From VXYL01 sp965243095 (GTDB lineage: Bacteria; Pseudomonadota; Gammaproteobacteria; Pseudomonadales; Azotimanducaceae), in assembly GCA_965243095.1 (NCBI GenBank), contig OZ251530.1, positions 682,001-746,000 on the forward strand: 64,000 bases of DNA, given 5' to 3'. Below are positions 28,610 to 37,117 of this stretch, in pieces. The position numbers and the translations under genes are program-made. The notes beneath the pieces are model-generated. The model saw nothing but the letters and a program-made list of their open reading frames with translations. It was not told the DNA's origin and made no database searches. Each line of letters opens with the position of its first letter. Positions within the stretch are counted from its first letter, which is position 1.

Positions 28610-29077
28610 TTATTCCGCCGGCGCTTCCGCGGCGTCCGTTTCGGCGGCCGGCTCCGCAGCGGCAGCGGCGTCCGCGGCGCCGGGGTCCGCTATGGTGGTG
28701 GCTTCCACGGTGGCGGGTTCCGCTATGGCGGTGGCTTCCACAGCGGCGGGCTCCGCGATGGCGGTGGCTTCCACAGCGGCCGGCTCCGCGATGGTGGCGG
28801 CCTCCACAGCGGCGGCGGCGTCCGTGGCGGTGCCCGGGTCCGCGCCGGCGACCACGAACATCACGTAGAGGGCCACCCCCACGCCGATGATCGGCACCGC
28901 GTCCACCAAGCCGAGAATGATGAACAGCTGCGTGCGCAGCGTCGGCAGCAGTTCCGGCTGGCGGGCCACGCCCTCCATGAACTTGCCGCCGAGCAGGCCC
29001 ACGCCGATGGCGGCGCCGACGGCGCCGAGGCCGATCATCAGTCCGGCGCCAATGTACAAGAGAACTTCCATCTCCAC
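28610..29077 (-). CDS. atpE: ATP synthase c subunit with unusual repetitive C-terminal tail
   Basis: Residues 1-78 are a normal c subunit: two membrane helices, the loop ARQPE (residues 38-42) and the proton-carrying Asp59 in LVDAVPII. Typical c subunits end about here. This one continues for 76 residues of Ala/Glu/Pro/Thr-rich sequence made of an 11-residue repeat (AEPAAVEATAI and variants). The tail is acidic, has no hydrophobic run and would project from each c-ring subunit on the periplasmic side. The start is GTG at 29077 with TTAGGAG ten bases upstream; the ATG at 29071 would lack that spacing. Spacing to atpF and atpB is ordinary. Confidence 0.93.
   Translation of the reverse strand: MEMEVLLYIGAGLMIGLGAVGAAIGVGLLGGKFMEGVARQPELLPTLRTQLFIILGLVDAVPIIGVGVALYVMFVVAGADPGTATDAAAAVEAATIAEPAAVEATAIAEPAAVEATAIAEPATVEATTIADPGAADAAAAAEPAAETDAAEAPAE
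28690..28817. repeat. 33-bp tandem repeat inside atpE
   Basis: About four head-to-tail units of 33 bases, each carrying atggyggyggcytccac followed by gcggg-type sequence. The third and fourth units have small changes. The period is a multiple of three, so unit gain or loss keeps frame and only changes tail length. It encodes the AEPAAVEATAI repeats. Confidence 0.85.
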
Positions 29078-29107
29078 GGGTTTGCGACTCCTAAGTTGCG
29101 CTTGCGT

Positions 29108-29944
29108 TTAGTGGGCCTCCTCCACGTCGTGCGCTTGGGCGAGGTACACCACCGTCAGCACGGCGAAGATGAAGGCTTGCAGAGTGATGATGAGGACGTG
29201 GAACATCGCCCACGCCCAGTGCAGCACGGCGCCGAACACGCCGAGCACGAGGCCGCCGTACATCAGCGCGATGAGGATGAAGATCATCTCGCCCGCGTAC
29301 AGGTTGCCGAACAGCCGCAGCCCCAACGAGACCGGCTTGGCCAGCAGCGTGACGCCTTCGAGAATGAGGTTCACCGGCGCCAAGTACCACGGGAAGGGGT
29401 GGCAGAGCAGCTCCTTCAGAAAGCCGCCGAGGCCCTTCATTTTCACGCTGTAGTAGAGGATGAGCAGGAACACCGCCAAGGCCATGCCCAAGGTGATGTT
29501 CGGGTCCGTCGAGGGGACGATTTTCATGTACGGGATGCCGGCCAGCTCCGCGGCCTTGGGAATCCAATCCACCGGCACCAGGTCCATCAGGTTCATCAGG
29601 AACACCCACACGAAGATGGTCAGCGCCATCGGCGCGATGAGCGTGTTCGTGTGGCGGAAGATGCTGGAGACGGTCTCGTCGATGAACTCCACGATCATCT
29701 CCACGGCGTTCTGCAGGCCGCCGGGCACGCCCGCCGTCGCCCGCTTCGCCGCGAGCCCGAACAGCAGGCAGAACACCACGCCGAGGCCCAGCGACCACGC
29801 CATCGAATCCACGTTGACCGCCCAGAAGCCCATCTGCGCCACTTCCTCGGCGCTCTCGGCGAACCCCCACGAGCCGTCCGGCTTGCGCCCGTACGCAAGA
29901 TTCGTCAAGTGGTGCTTGATGTACTCGCCGCTATCCGCCGCCAT
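29108..29944 (-). CDS. atpB: ATP synthase a subunit
   Basis: A 278-residue Fo channel protein with about five or six membrane helices. The essential Arg210 lies in SLGLRLFGNLYAGE, next to the c ring, and the last helix carries HVLIITLQAFIFAVLTVVYL. The order atpI-atpB-atpE is standard. Confidence 0.97.
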   Translation of the reverse strand: MAADSGEYIKHHLTNLAYGRKPDGSWGFAESAEEVAQMGFWAVNVDSMAWSLGLGVVFCLLFGLAAKRATAGVPGGLQNAVEMIVEFIDETVSSIFRHTNTLIAPMALTIFVWVFLMNLMDLVPVDWIPKAAELAGIPYMKIVPSTDPNITLGMALAVFLLILYYSVKMKGLGGFLKELLCHPFPWYLAPVNLILEGVTLLAKPVSLGLRLFGNLYAGEMIFILIALMYGGLVLGVFGAVLHWAWAMFHVLIITLQAFIFAVLTVVYLAQAHDVEEAH

Positions 29945-29998
29945 GCGGTTTCGATGCCCCTTCCCTATACGCCAGGCGGCCGCCCGCCCGTGCCGTTC

Positions 29999-30466
29999 CT
30001 ACCGTTCGTCGCTCAACTTGCGGATCACCAGCGGCGCGCCAAGCGGCGCCAGCACCGCCACGGCGAGGCCCAACACGAACGCCGCATGCGCCACGGTGAG
30101 GAACCCCAAGGCCAACACCAACAAGGCCACCGTCAACGCCATCTTGACGACCCAGCGCAGCAACACGCCGGCCGCCGCGCCCGCCGCCTCGACACCATCC
30201 GCCACGCCGCCCGCCCCGCGCAACGTCCACGCGAAACAAGCGTTCGGCACTACCGCCACCGCCCCGCCGAGCAGCACCGAAGCCGCCGCCTCCGCACCCC
30301 ACGCAACCGCAACCGCGGCGGCAAGCACAGTTGCCGCCGCCTGGAGCGCGACTACGCGAAAGGGCACTCCGCAGCGCGCTTCGCCTGCGGTTGCGGAATG
30401 GCTCAAGGAGGGTCCATCGGTTGCGTTAGCGGCGCGGATTATACGGCCACACCCGGCGGCGTTCAA
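29999..30466 (-). CDS. atpI: ATP synthase protein I
   Basis: A small hydrophobic protein, up to 155 residues, with four predicted membrane segments. The first is VVALQAAATVLAAAVAVAWG and the last AAFVLGLAVAVLAPLGAPLV. AtpI is poorly conserved; the assignment rests on topology and on its place just before atpB. It aids c-ring assembly. The start is unsure: the longest reading uses TTG at 30466, and an internal TTG before SHSATAGEARCG is possible. Confidence 0.82.
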   Translation of the reverse strand: MNAAGCGRIIRAANATDGPSLSHSATAGEARCGVPFRVVALQAAATVLAAAVAVAWGAEAAASVLLGGAVAVVPNACFAWTLRGAGGVADGVEAAGAAAGVLLRWVVKMALTVALLVLALGFLTVAHAAFVLGLAVAVLAPLGAPLVIRKLSDER

Positions 30467-30512
30467 ATGCGATTTTCCCGGCTGGTGAGCGACCCGCAGA
30501 ATACGGACGATC

Positions 30513-31784
30513 TCACCAGTCGGTGATGTGCGCCAGGCGGTGGTTCTCTATCTGATGCCGGACGACGTAGCTGGAAACGTCGAAGTGCGCCGCCAAATCC
30601 TCCAACTCGTCCGGGTGTATATGGCTGTTCCCGAGGTGTCTCCGCAATGCCGCCGCAGGCACCAAGAAGTCGGCAGCAAATGCCCGCGACTGCGCTTGTC
30701 GATCCGTAGCCAATCCACTCAGGATGGCCGGCCCATCCGTGCTGCGGCCCAAGTAGTCGCCAAGCGCGCGGGCTTGCAGGAATCGCCGGGCGCGTCCATG
30801 CGCGGCCGACGCGCAGGCCGGGCCGTCCGCCGCGACCAAACCCTGGATCCCCGCATTGGGGGAATCCACCTCGACGAAGCTGAGCGCCTCTGGACCGGCC
30901 TCGGCAAACTCGTATCGATCCGAGGGCCGAGCCAGGTGGGCGCGAACGGCCTGTGCCAAGTCGTAGCCGCGCTGGTAGGATTGCTCGCCGGGCTGGGCGG
31001 CGGAGGTGGTGTGCAACGCGCTGCGAATACCCGCCCAATCGGCACCAGCGGCGCTGGAACGCAAGCGATCCAAGGCATCCGCCAACCACGCGCCAAGCTC
31101 CGCTAGACCGCCACCGTTCGCCGTCGCCAAGGCGTCTTCGCGCAGGGCCGGCTCGGCGCAGTCCCAGAAATCAACGATCTGGTCGGCGAGAGCTTGCGGT
31201 ACTGCGAAGGGATCTTGGCCAAACAAGGCCGCGGCACGGCAGAACGCGCGCTCGTCGCCGTCTGCGGATTGAATCGCGGCCCAGTCGCGCTGCAAGAACT
31301 CGGCGGTCACGCCTAGGCCGTCCAGACGGTCTAGAGTCGCCTCCACGATGCCTTGAGCGGCATCCTGTAAATCTTGCTGATCCACATGCGCCTCGCCTTG
31401 TTCGACGAACTCGATGTCGCTGTGCCGAGGGCGATACGGCGTCCAGCGGAGTCGCATCCGTTCCGGCGTGGGCGTGATCGTAAGGCGCGGCAGCAGAAAC
31501 CCCTCGCCTACGAAGGCCAAGTTGTGCGCCTCGGCAAAGTCCCCCCGCGGCACCCGCTCGTCCTCGACCTCGCAAAAGAGCCGCCACCAGTTGCCAACCA
31601 GCCACTCCGCCACATAGGCCAACGGCGTTACCACATGGTCTCGGCAGGAGCGGCTGCGGCGATCCAACACCGACGTCACGGCTTTCCCGTTTACCTTGAT
31701 GGTGAACGCCGCCATGGTGGCTTGCGCGAGACGATCGGTGGAAGCCGCCGCCTCCACCCAATCGAACGCCATGCGAACGGACAC
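30513..31784 (-). CDS. ImmA/IrrE-like protein with degenerate zinc motif
   Basis: A 423-residue protein. Its last 90 residues match the C-terminal part of the ImmA/IrrE metallopeptidase family: QSRAFAADFLVP, a downstream LEDLAAHFDVSSYVVRHQIEN helix and the spacing between them. The HExxH motif expected before them is replaced by ARALGDYL (about residues 338-345), so both the zinc His and the Glu are missing. The N-terminal 300 residues are unrecognised. The GTG start follows directly on the TAG of the gene upstream (TAGGTG), so the two are coupled. A regulatory or sensor role without protease activity is inferred. The pair is inserted between atpI and parB. Confidence 0.65.
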   Translation of the reverse strand: MSVRMAFDWVEAAASTDRLAQATMAAFTIKVNGKAVTSVLDRRSRSCRDHVVTPLAYVAEWLVGNWWRLFCEVEDERVPRGDFAEAHNLAFVGEGFLLPRLTITPTPERMRLRWTPYRPRHSDIEFVEQGEAHVDQQDLQDAAQGIVEATLDRLDGLGVTAEFLQRDWAAIQSADGDERAFCRAAALFGQDPFAVPQALADQIVDFWDCAEPALREDALATANGGGLAELGAWLADALDRLRSSAAGADWAGIRSALHTTSAAQPGEQSYQRGYDLAQAVRAHLARPSDRYEFAEAGPEALSFVEVDSPNAGIQGLVAADGPACASAAHGRARRFLQARALGDYLGRSTDGPAILSGLATDRQAQSRAFAADFLVPAAALRRHLGNSHIHPDELEDLAAHFDVSSYVVRHQIENHRLAHITDW

Positions 31785-32162
31785 CTACAACCCCCGCACG
31801 CTTTGCTCAGGCTGCAACGGATAGCCGTGGTACTCGCCCGATCCCGGTGCGCCTTGTCGGGCTTCGAACACCGCATCTTCGTGCCTATGCCAAACGTACT
31901 TCGGAAACCCGCCCTCCCAAACGCCGGTCCGACCGGCGCGAACGCCTGCCCGCAACCATCCCTCAACGCGACAGTGATCGCGGCTCAAATCGGCGGGGCA
32001 AAGGGAAGCATCCGGCCGGCGATGGCGGGACGGCCCGTGCGCATGGTACGGGCTGCCTACATAGCGACAGCTCGCCGCTACCGCAGAAACGTCCACGCCA
32101 TCCGGTGGCACCCGAATTCGGCGGGCTTTGAGATTGTCACGGCGATGTATTGGCTTGCGCAT
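31785..32162 (-). CDS. Small conserved-type protein of unknown function, upstream partner of ImmA-like gene
   Basis: A 125-residue protein. The central and C-terminal part (CRYVGSPYHAHGPSRHRR, then EGGFPKYVWHRHEDAVFEAR and EYHGYPL) reads as real protein and resembles hypothetical small proteins seen beside metallopeptidase-like or toxin genes in other bacteria. No domain name can be given. It contains several His and Cys. The ATG at 32162 lies 85 bases after the parB stop. Tight coupling with the ImmA-like gene suggests a two-gene unit, perhaps toxin-antitoxin-like. Confidence 0.6.
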   Translation of the reverse strand: MRKPIHRRDNLKARRIRVPPDGVDVSAVAASCRYVGSPYHAHGPSRHRRPDASLCPADLSRDHCRVEGWLRAGVRAGRTGVWEGGFPKYVWHRHEDAVFEARQGAPGSGEYHGYPLQPEQSVRGL

Positions 32163-32247
32163 GGCGGCAAGAATAGCCGAAGTCCATGCGGAGCGACTGT
32201 GTCCGCTAGCCGCCCAAGCGACCATCTGGCCTCCCGCGTTTTTGGCG

Positions 32248-33165
32248 CTACACCCCGCGGTCGGCGCCGATCTTGGCCAGGATGCCGTCCAATTCGTCGA
32301 GGTTGGCGTAGCGGATGACGATGCGGCCTTTGCCGCCCTTGCGGCTGACGATGGACACCGGTGCGCCGATGCGCTCCGACAAGGTGCGTTCCAAGCGTTG
32401 CGTGTCCGCATTTGGCGGTGGAGCCGGCGCTTTCGGTTCCTCGCGCAACAGGCGTTTGACCAGCGCTTCGGTTTGGCGCACGGACAAGCCATCCGCCACC
32501 ACGCGTCGCGCAGCCGCTTCTTGATCCGCGTCCGGCAACGGCAGCAGGGCGCGGGCGTGGCCGGCCTCCAACTCGCCGGCGTCCAAGCGTTCGCGGACGC
32601 TTGGCGTCAGGCGCAAGAGCCGCAGCGCGTTGGTGACCGTGGCGCGGGATTTGCCGACGACATCGGCCAAGGTTTCGTGCGTCAAGCCATGCTCGTCAAG
32701 GAGCTGTTTGAGGGCGGCGGCCTCTTCCAGCGGGCGCAGATCCTCGCGCTGCACGTTCTCGATGAGCGCCATCGCCACCGCTTGGCGGTCGTCCACGTCG
32801 CGCACCACCGCCGGCACGGTGTCCAGGCCGGCGCGCTGCGCGGCTCGCCAGCGGCGTTCGCCGGCGATGATCTCGTAGCCGCCGGCGGGACGCGGGCGCA
32901 CGATCACCGGCTCGATCACGCCTTGAGCGCGGATGGACTGCGCCAGTTCCTCGATGCCCTCTTCGCGGATGTTGCGGCGCGGTTGGTAGCGGCTTCGGTA
33001 GAGGCGATCCACCGGCAACTCGGTGGGCGCGGACGGGCGATCCGCCGGTTGTCCCGCCAGCGCCGCAACATCGTCTTCGTCCGGCAGCAGTTCGGCCAAG
33101 CCCCGCCCAAGGCCGCCTCTCCGCATCGGCTTCTTGGCCGAGCCGGGCGCCGCGCTTTCGCTCAT
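32248..33165 (-). CDS. parB: Chromosome partitioning protein ParB
   Basis: A 305-residue CTP-dependent clamp that loads at parS. The opening GGLGRGLAELLP and the PVDRLYRSRYQPRRNI segment are typical, and the CTP-binding box GERRWRA is intact. The helix-turn-helix region is LADVVGKSRATVTNALRLLRL. The ATG overlaps the parA stop by four bases. No parS palindrome was searched for systematically. Confidence 0.97.
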   Translation of the reverse strand: MSESAAPGSAKKPMRRGGLGRGLAELLPDEDDVAALAGQPADRPSAPTELPVDRLYRSRYQPRRNIREEGIEELAQSIRAQGVIEPVIVRPRPAGGYEIIAGERRWRAAQRAGLDTVPAVVRDVDDRQAVAMALIENVQREDLRPLEEAAALKQLLDEHGLTHETLADVVGKSRATVTNALRLLRLTPSVRERLDAGELEAGHARALLPLPDADQEAAARRVVADGLSVRQTEALVKRLLREEPKAPAPPPNADTQRLERTLSERIGAPVSIVSRKGGKGRIVIRYANLDELDGILAKIGADRGV

Positions 33166-33974
33166 GCGGCGTCGCCCACCGCGCCGTTCAAGCGCTTGGC
33201 GGCGGCGGTTTCGTCGGCGCGGCGGATCACTTCGCCGGCCAGCGCGAGATACGCTTTCGCGCCTTGGCAGCGCGGGTCGTAGAGGGTGGCCGGCAGGCCG
33301 TAGCTGGGCGCTTCCGCCAGCTTGACGTTGCGCGGGATGACGGTGCGGAACACCTGCTCGCCGAAGTGCGCGAGCAGTTGCCGCGAGACGTCGCGGCTGA
33401 GGCGATTGCGGGGGTCGTACATCGTGCGCAGAATGCCCTCCACGGCAAGCGCCGGATTGCCGCGCTGGCGCACGCCGCGAACGGTGAGCAGCAACGCCGA
33501 CAGCCCTTCCAAGGGATAGTACTCGCACTGCATCGGCACGAGCACCCCCGCCGCGGCCATCAGCGCGTTCAAGGTGAGCACGTTCAGCGACGGCGGGCAA
33601 TCCACCACGGTGAAGTCGAAAGCCGCATCGGCAACGTCCAAGCGCCGCCGCAGATGGAAGGCGCGGTCGCGGACAGCCACCAGCTCCACCTCGGCGGCGG
33701 TGAGATCGCCGTTCGCCGGCAGGAGGGTGAACGCGCCCGGCGTGGCACGCGCCACCGCGTCGAAATCCTGCTGCCCTTGCAGCCACTCGAGGGCGCTGCG
33801 CCCTTCCAGCGCGTTCTTGTCCACGCCGGCGCCCATCGTGGCGTTGCCTTGGGGGTCGAAATCGACGAGCAAGGTTTTGCGCCCCGCCGCCGCCAGCGCC
33901 GCGGCGAGATTGACGCTCGTGGTGGTCTTGCCCACGCCGCCTTTCTGGTTCGCTACCGCAATCCGCCGCGCCAT
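33162..33974 (-). CDS. parA: Chromosome partitioning ATPase ParA
   Basis: A 270-residue deviant Walker ATPase. KGGVGKTT at residues 11-18 carries the signature Lys, DFDPQGNAT is Walker A', and VDCPPSL is Walker B. It segregates replicated origins together with ParB. The start at 33974 (MARRIAVANQ) is preferred to an upstream in-frame start because all ParA begin here. In related genomes rsmG lies just upstream; here 25.7 kb of other genes separates them. Confidence 0.97.
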   Translation of the reverse strand: MARRIAVANQKGGVGKTTTSVNLAAALAAAGRKTLLVDFDPQGNATMGAGVDKNALEGRSALEWLQGQQDFDAVARATPGAFTLLPANGDLTAAEVELVAVRDRAFHLRRRLDVADAAFDFTVVDCPPSLNVLTLNALMAAAGVLVPMQCEYYPLEGLSALLLTVRGVRQRGNPALAVEGILRTMYDPRNRLSRDVSRQLLAHFGEQVFRTVIPRNVKLAEAPSYGLPATLYDPRCQGAKAYLALAGEVIRRADETAAAKRLNGAVGDAA

Positions 33975-34055
33975 GGGTTCCCGTTGCTGTGGTTCCGGCT
34001 CCGCGCCGCCGGGCGTGGGCCGGGCAAGCAGGGCGCACATGCCCCGCAGACGTGC

Positions 34056-35216
34056 CTAGTGTATATCGCGCGCCGGGGGTGGTTGCTTGGCGGCGTGCGC
34101 CAGCAAATGGTTCATCAGCGAGGGAATGCCGGCCCGCCAAACCACCGGCGGCAGTTGGCCGGGTGGGCGCCAGATGTAGCCCAAGTCGTGCAACCCTTCG
34201 CGGGCTTGGAACCGCTCCGCTTCGGCGGCAATGCCGGCGGCCGCGAGCGCGTCGTCAATGGCTTGGTTGGTGGCGGAGGCGTCCGCATCGGCACGGAAGA
34301 GAGGGGCAACGGCGGTCGCGGCCGTCACCAAGCCGCCCGCCTCCAGCTCGGCATAGCGGCTCTGGTGGTAGTTCTTCACTCGTTCGGCCACATGCGGCAG
34401 CGCCGCTTGCACATGGGCGCAGTCGAGTCGATCGACACCGGTCGCCAAGTGCTGCTTCCACAGCGCGTCGCCCCAAAGCTGGATGAAGTAGGGGTAGCGT
34501 TGGCTGTGTTCCGCTGCCTGGGCCAAAGCATCCGCTTCTATCGAGACGTCGTGCGCCGACAGCGGTTCCCGCAGAGCTTGTTGGGCGGCGCTGTCGCTCA
34601 AACGGCCAATGCCAAGCAGCCCGTCCGCCAGCCGGCTCCAGAACGAAACGTCCATCGCGTCCAAGCGTCTGGGCAGCCCGGGCGTACCGGCCAGAACCAG
34701 CAGGAACGGCGCTTGCGCTCGCACCTGTTGGCTGGCGTTGAGCAACGCGCCTCCCACTTCCGTATCCAGCGTGTGGGCTTCGTCGAGCAACAAGGCAAGC
34801 GGCCTGCGTTTGCAGCGGGCCGCCAAGGCGCGCACGAGATTCCGCGCTCCGCCCTGCGCTGCCCATTCCGCAGACCCGACCGACGCGACAGCGAGCTTCT
34901 TCGGCAACAGCTTGGCGAACGGCCGGGGCGCCAACGCATCGACCAAGGCTTGCCGGTCAAGCACATCCGCCGGCGTGAGCAGCAACACATCCACGCGCCT
35001 GCTGCTATCCCGACACGCCTGCGCGAACCAATGGAGCAACGCCGTCTTGCCGTTGCCGCGCGGCCCCAACAGAACCACATCGTGCGGCGGCGCTCGGCCA
35101 GCCGCCAGCGCCGCCAAGCAGCGCGACAAGACTGCCTGCTCGTCCTTGCGGCCGGTGAGCGCCGGCGGCGTGGCACCGGTGCCGGGGGAGAAGACGTAAT
35201 CGGATCGGGCGGCCAT
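34056..35216 (-). CDS. P-loop ATPase, AAA_16-like, unknown role
   Basis: A 386-residue ATPase with N-terminal LTGRKDEQAVL, Walker A GPRGNGKT (51-58), Walker B ALLLDEAHT and a sensor strand LLVLAGTPGLP. The C-terminal 130 residues are helical and resemble a winged-helix tail. It differs from the paralog family at 5892, 51296 and 54789. It lies 64 bases downstream of the membrane protein gene at 35281, a likely operon. A partial copy of its first 100 bases is found at 35960-36085. A defence or signalling role is possible but unproven. Confidence 0.75.
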   Translation of the reverse strand: MAARSDYVFSPGTGATPPALTGRKDEQAVLSRCLAALAAGRAPPHDVVLLGPRGNGKTALLHWFAQACRDSSRRVDVLLLTPADVLDRQALVDALAPRPFAKLLPKKLAVASVGSAEWAAQGGARNLVRALAARCKRRPLALLLDEAHTLDTEVGGALLNASQQVRAQAPFLLVLAGTPGLPRRLDAMDVSFWSRLADGLLGIGRLSDSAAQQALREPLSAHDVSIEADALAQAAEHSQRYPYFIQLWGDALWKQHLATGVDRLDCAHVQAALPHVAERVKNYHQSRYAELEAGGLVTAATAVAPLFRADADASATNQAIDDALAAAGIAAEAERFQAREGLHDLGYIWRPPGQLPPVVWRAGIPSLMNHLLAHAAKQPPPARDIH

Positions 35217-35280
35217 TGCGCGAGTATAGTCGCCGACAGCCGTGCGGCTTTTTGCTTACTTTCGTGCAAACGGCCCACGA

Positions 35281-35811
35281 TCAAGGTGTCACCGGCAGGG
35301 CGCGTTGCTTCGGATCGCGCTTGGTGCGCTCCAATAGTTCGTCACGCAACTCCATCGCGCAAACATCGTGAACTTGCTCCAGCTTGATGCCATGCTCAAA
35401 CGCGCAACGCTTGAAAGTGTCCAAGAGTTCCGGCGCAGGTTCGTAGTTCTGCTCGAAGAAGCGTTTGCACCAGTCCTGTATGTCGTAAGGGTTGTCGCTA
35501 GGCAGTTGATCTTGCAGGTCGCCGGCCAACGTGATCGCCAGCCGTTTGGCATCAACGCATATCGACACCTTCGAGCCCAGCTCGGTCAAGCGCAGCGGGC
35601 TGCCTTGTTCCAACACAGCCGGCTTCTCCCTCATCAAGGCTTTGATGTCGTCCTTGATTTCGCCGAGCACGTCTTTGATCCAGTCGTGCGAGTTGCCGTG
35701 ATTGACCCACCAGCGATGCGCTTTCAGCATCCTGTTGACGATCGCCCACACCACGCCGCACGCGGAGAAGAAAACGATCCACCATTTCGGATCGGTCAAG
35801 TATTCGCTCAT
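35281..35811 (-). CDS. Membrane-anchored protein of unknown function
   Basis: A 176-residue protein with one N-terminal membrane helix (WWIVFFSACGVVWAIVNRML) followed by a cytoplasmic, charged region (DWIKDVLGEIKDDIKALMREK) that looks coiled-coil. The rest is helical without known motifs. The ATG at 35811 follows AGGAG by six bases; a GTG sits three bases earlier. It precedes the ATPase at 34056 on the same strand. A membrane protein paired with a P-loop ATPase is a recurring layout in defence systems, but no family is recognised here. Confidence 0.65.
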   Translation of the reverse strand: MSEYLTDPKWWIVFFSACGVVWAIVNRMLKAHRWWVNHGNSHDWIKDVLGEIKDDIKALMREKPAVLEQGSPLRLTELGSKVSICVDAKRLAITLAGDLQDQLPSDNPYDIQDWCKRFFEQNYEPAPELLDTFKRCAFEHGIKLEQVHDVCAMELRDELLERTKRDPKQRALPVTP

Positions 35812-35959
35812 CACGCTCTCCTAGGCCTCTAGAGTCAAAGCCGCAAGAAACGCTGCCGGATCGAACTGCCGCTCGCGTTCAACGGCACATATGGGCCAAT
35901 TGGAGCGCCAGTATACCGGCGGGGTACGCCATTGGAGCACCTATTGGCGTTAGCGGCGT

Positions 35960-36085
35960 TAGCCTGCGCGGCTGGGCCCAACAAGACCACGGCGTGCGGC
36001 GGCTTGGCAGGCCGGCCAGCGCCGCGAGGGCCGGCGGCGTGGCACCGGTGCCGGGGGAGAAGACGTAATCGGTTTGGGCGGCCAT
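35960..36085 (-). pseudogene. Truncated 5' copy of the ATPase gene at 34056
   Basis: Reading from an ATG at 36085, the first 20 residues, MAAQTDYVFSPGTGATPPAL, match the neighbouring ATPase (MAARSDYVFSPGTGATPPAL). About 45 bases are then missing, and a short stretch matching its P-loop region follows before similarity ends near 35960. The gene is decayed. Its ATG overlaps the stop of the MBL hydrolase gene. Confidence 0.75.
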
Positions 36086-36945
36086 CAGCTGGCCAGCGTG
36101 GTGTCCAGCCAGTAGCCGCCGGCTTCGCGGCGCTTGACGCGGCCTGCTGTGGGCGTGGCGAAGTGAGTGCCGATGACCAAGACATCGAGCTCGGCGCACG
36201 AATCGAGGAGCGTTTCGCGGGTTTGGCGGGCTTGGTTCTGGTCGTAATCCGCCGAGCTGCACCAGTCGGTGCGCGTCATTTGGCAGGGGTGGTGGATGAA
36301 ATCGCCGGTGATGAGGGCGTCCTCGCCGGCCGACGAGATGCACACGCTGACGTGGCCGGGCGTGTGGCCGGGCGAGGGGCGGAGCCGAACCTCGTCGCAC
36401 AGGCGGTGATGCTCGGCCACGAAATCCATCAGCCCCGCTTTGATGACCGGGCGCACCGAGTCCGCGAGCACGGCTTCGCTGGAGGCCACCCCGTCCCAAT
36501 ACTCCCATTCGGCTTGGCCAACTAGGTAGCGGGCGTTGGGGAAAGTGGGCACCCACTCTCCCGCCACCAGCATGGTGTTCCAGCCGACGTGATCCACATG
36601 CAGGTGGGTGCAAAGCACGGTGTCGATGCTCTCGCGGGGGTAGCCGGCGGCGGCCAAGTCCGCCAGGAAGCTCGTTTGCAGATTGCTCCACGCCGGAATG
36701 TCGCGCTGCTTGTCGTTGCCGATGCAGGTGTCCACGACGATGCGGTGCCCGCCGGTGTCCACCACCAGCGCGTGAATGCTCATCACCAGATTGCCGGCTT
36801 CATCCATGAAGTGCGGATGCAGCCAGCGGTAGGGAAGGCATGCCTCCCGCGTGGCGTCCGGCAGGATGAAGCGCGTGCCGCCGGTGACCTCCAACTCCAC
36901 CACGCGGCTGACGCGCACATTGCCGATTCGCCAGACTTCGTTCAT
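36085..36945 (-). CDS. MBL-fold metallo-hydrolase
   Basis: A 286-residue hydrolase with the binuclear-metal signature THLHVDH (residues 113-119), later metal ligands in SPGHTPGH and TGDFIHHP, and a final His in GTHFATP. This is the lactonase/beta-lactamase fold, close in pattern to AHL-lactonase-like and other metal-dependent esterases. Substrate is unknown. It has no signal peptide and should be cytosolic. The stop codon overlaps the start of the ATPase remnant. Confidence 0.92.
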   Translation of the reverse strand: MNEVWRIGNVRVSRVVELEVTGGTRFILPDATREACLPYRWLHPHFMDEAGNLVMSIHALVVDTGGHRIVVDTCIGNDKQRDIPAWSNLQTSFLADLAAAGYPRESIDTVLCTHLHVDHVGWNTMLVAGEWVPTFPNARYLVGQAEWEYWDGVASSEAVLADSVRPVIKAGLMDFVAEHHRLCDEVRLRPSPGHTPGHVSVCISSAGEDALITGDFIHHPCQMTRTDWCSSADYDQNQARQTRETLLDSCAELDVLVIGTHFATPTAGRVKRREAGGYWLDTTLAS

Positions 36946-37117
36946 GGGTGTTCAACCTCCAATGGCCGCAACGCCGGACAGGTTCCGCAAGCTGACTTTG
37001 CCGTTTGGCTTGACCGCCTCAGGGTGGGTTCCTTGAAGCTGCCGCCGGCGAAGTTCAACCGCACAACATGGGGCGCACCATAGCAGCAACCGCCAAGCGC
37101 GTCGTGCTTCGGACGCC

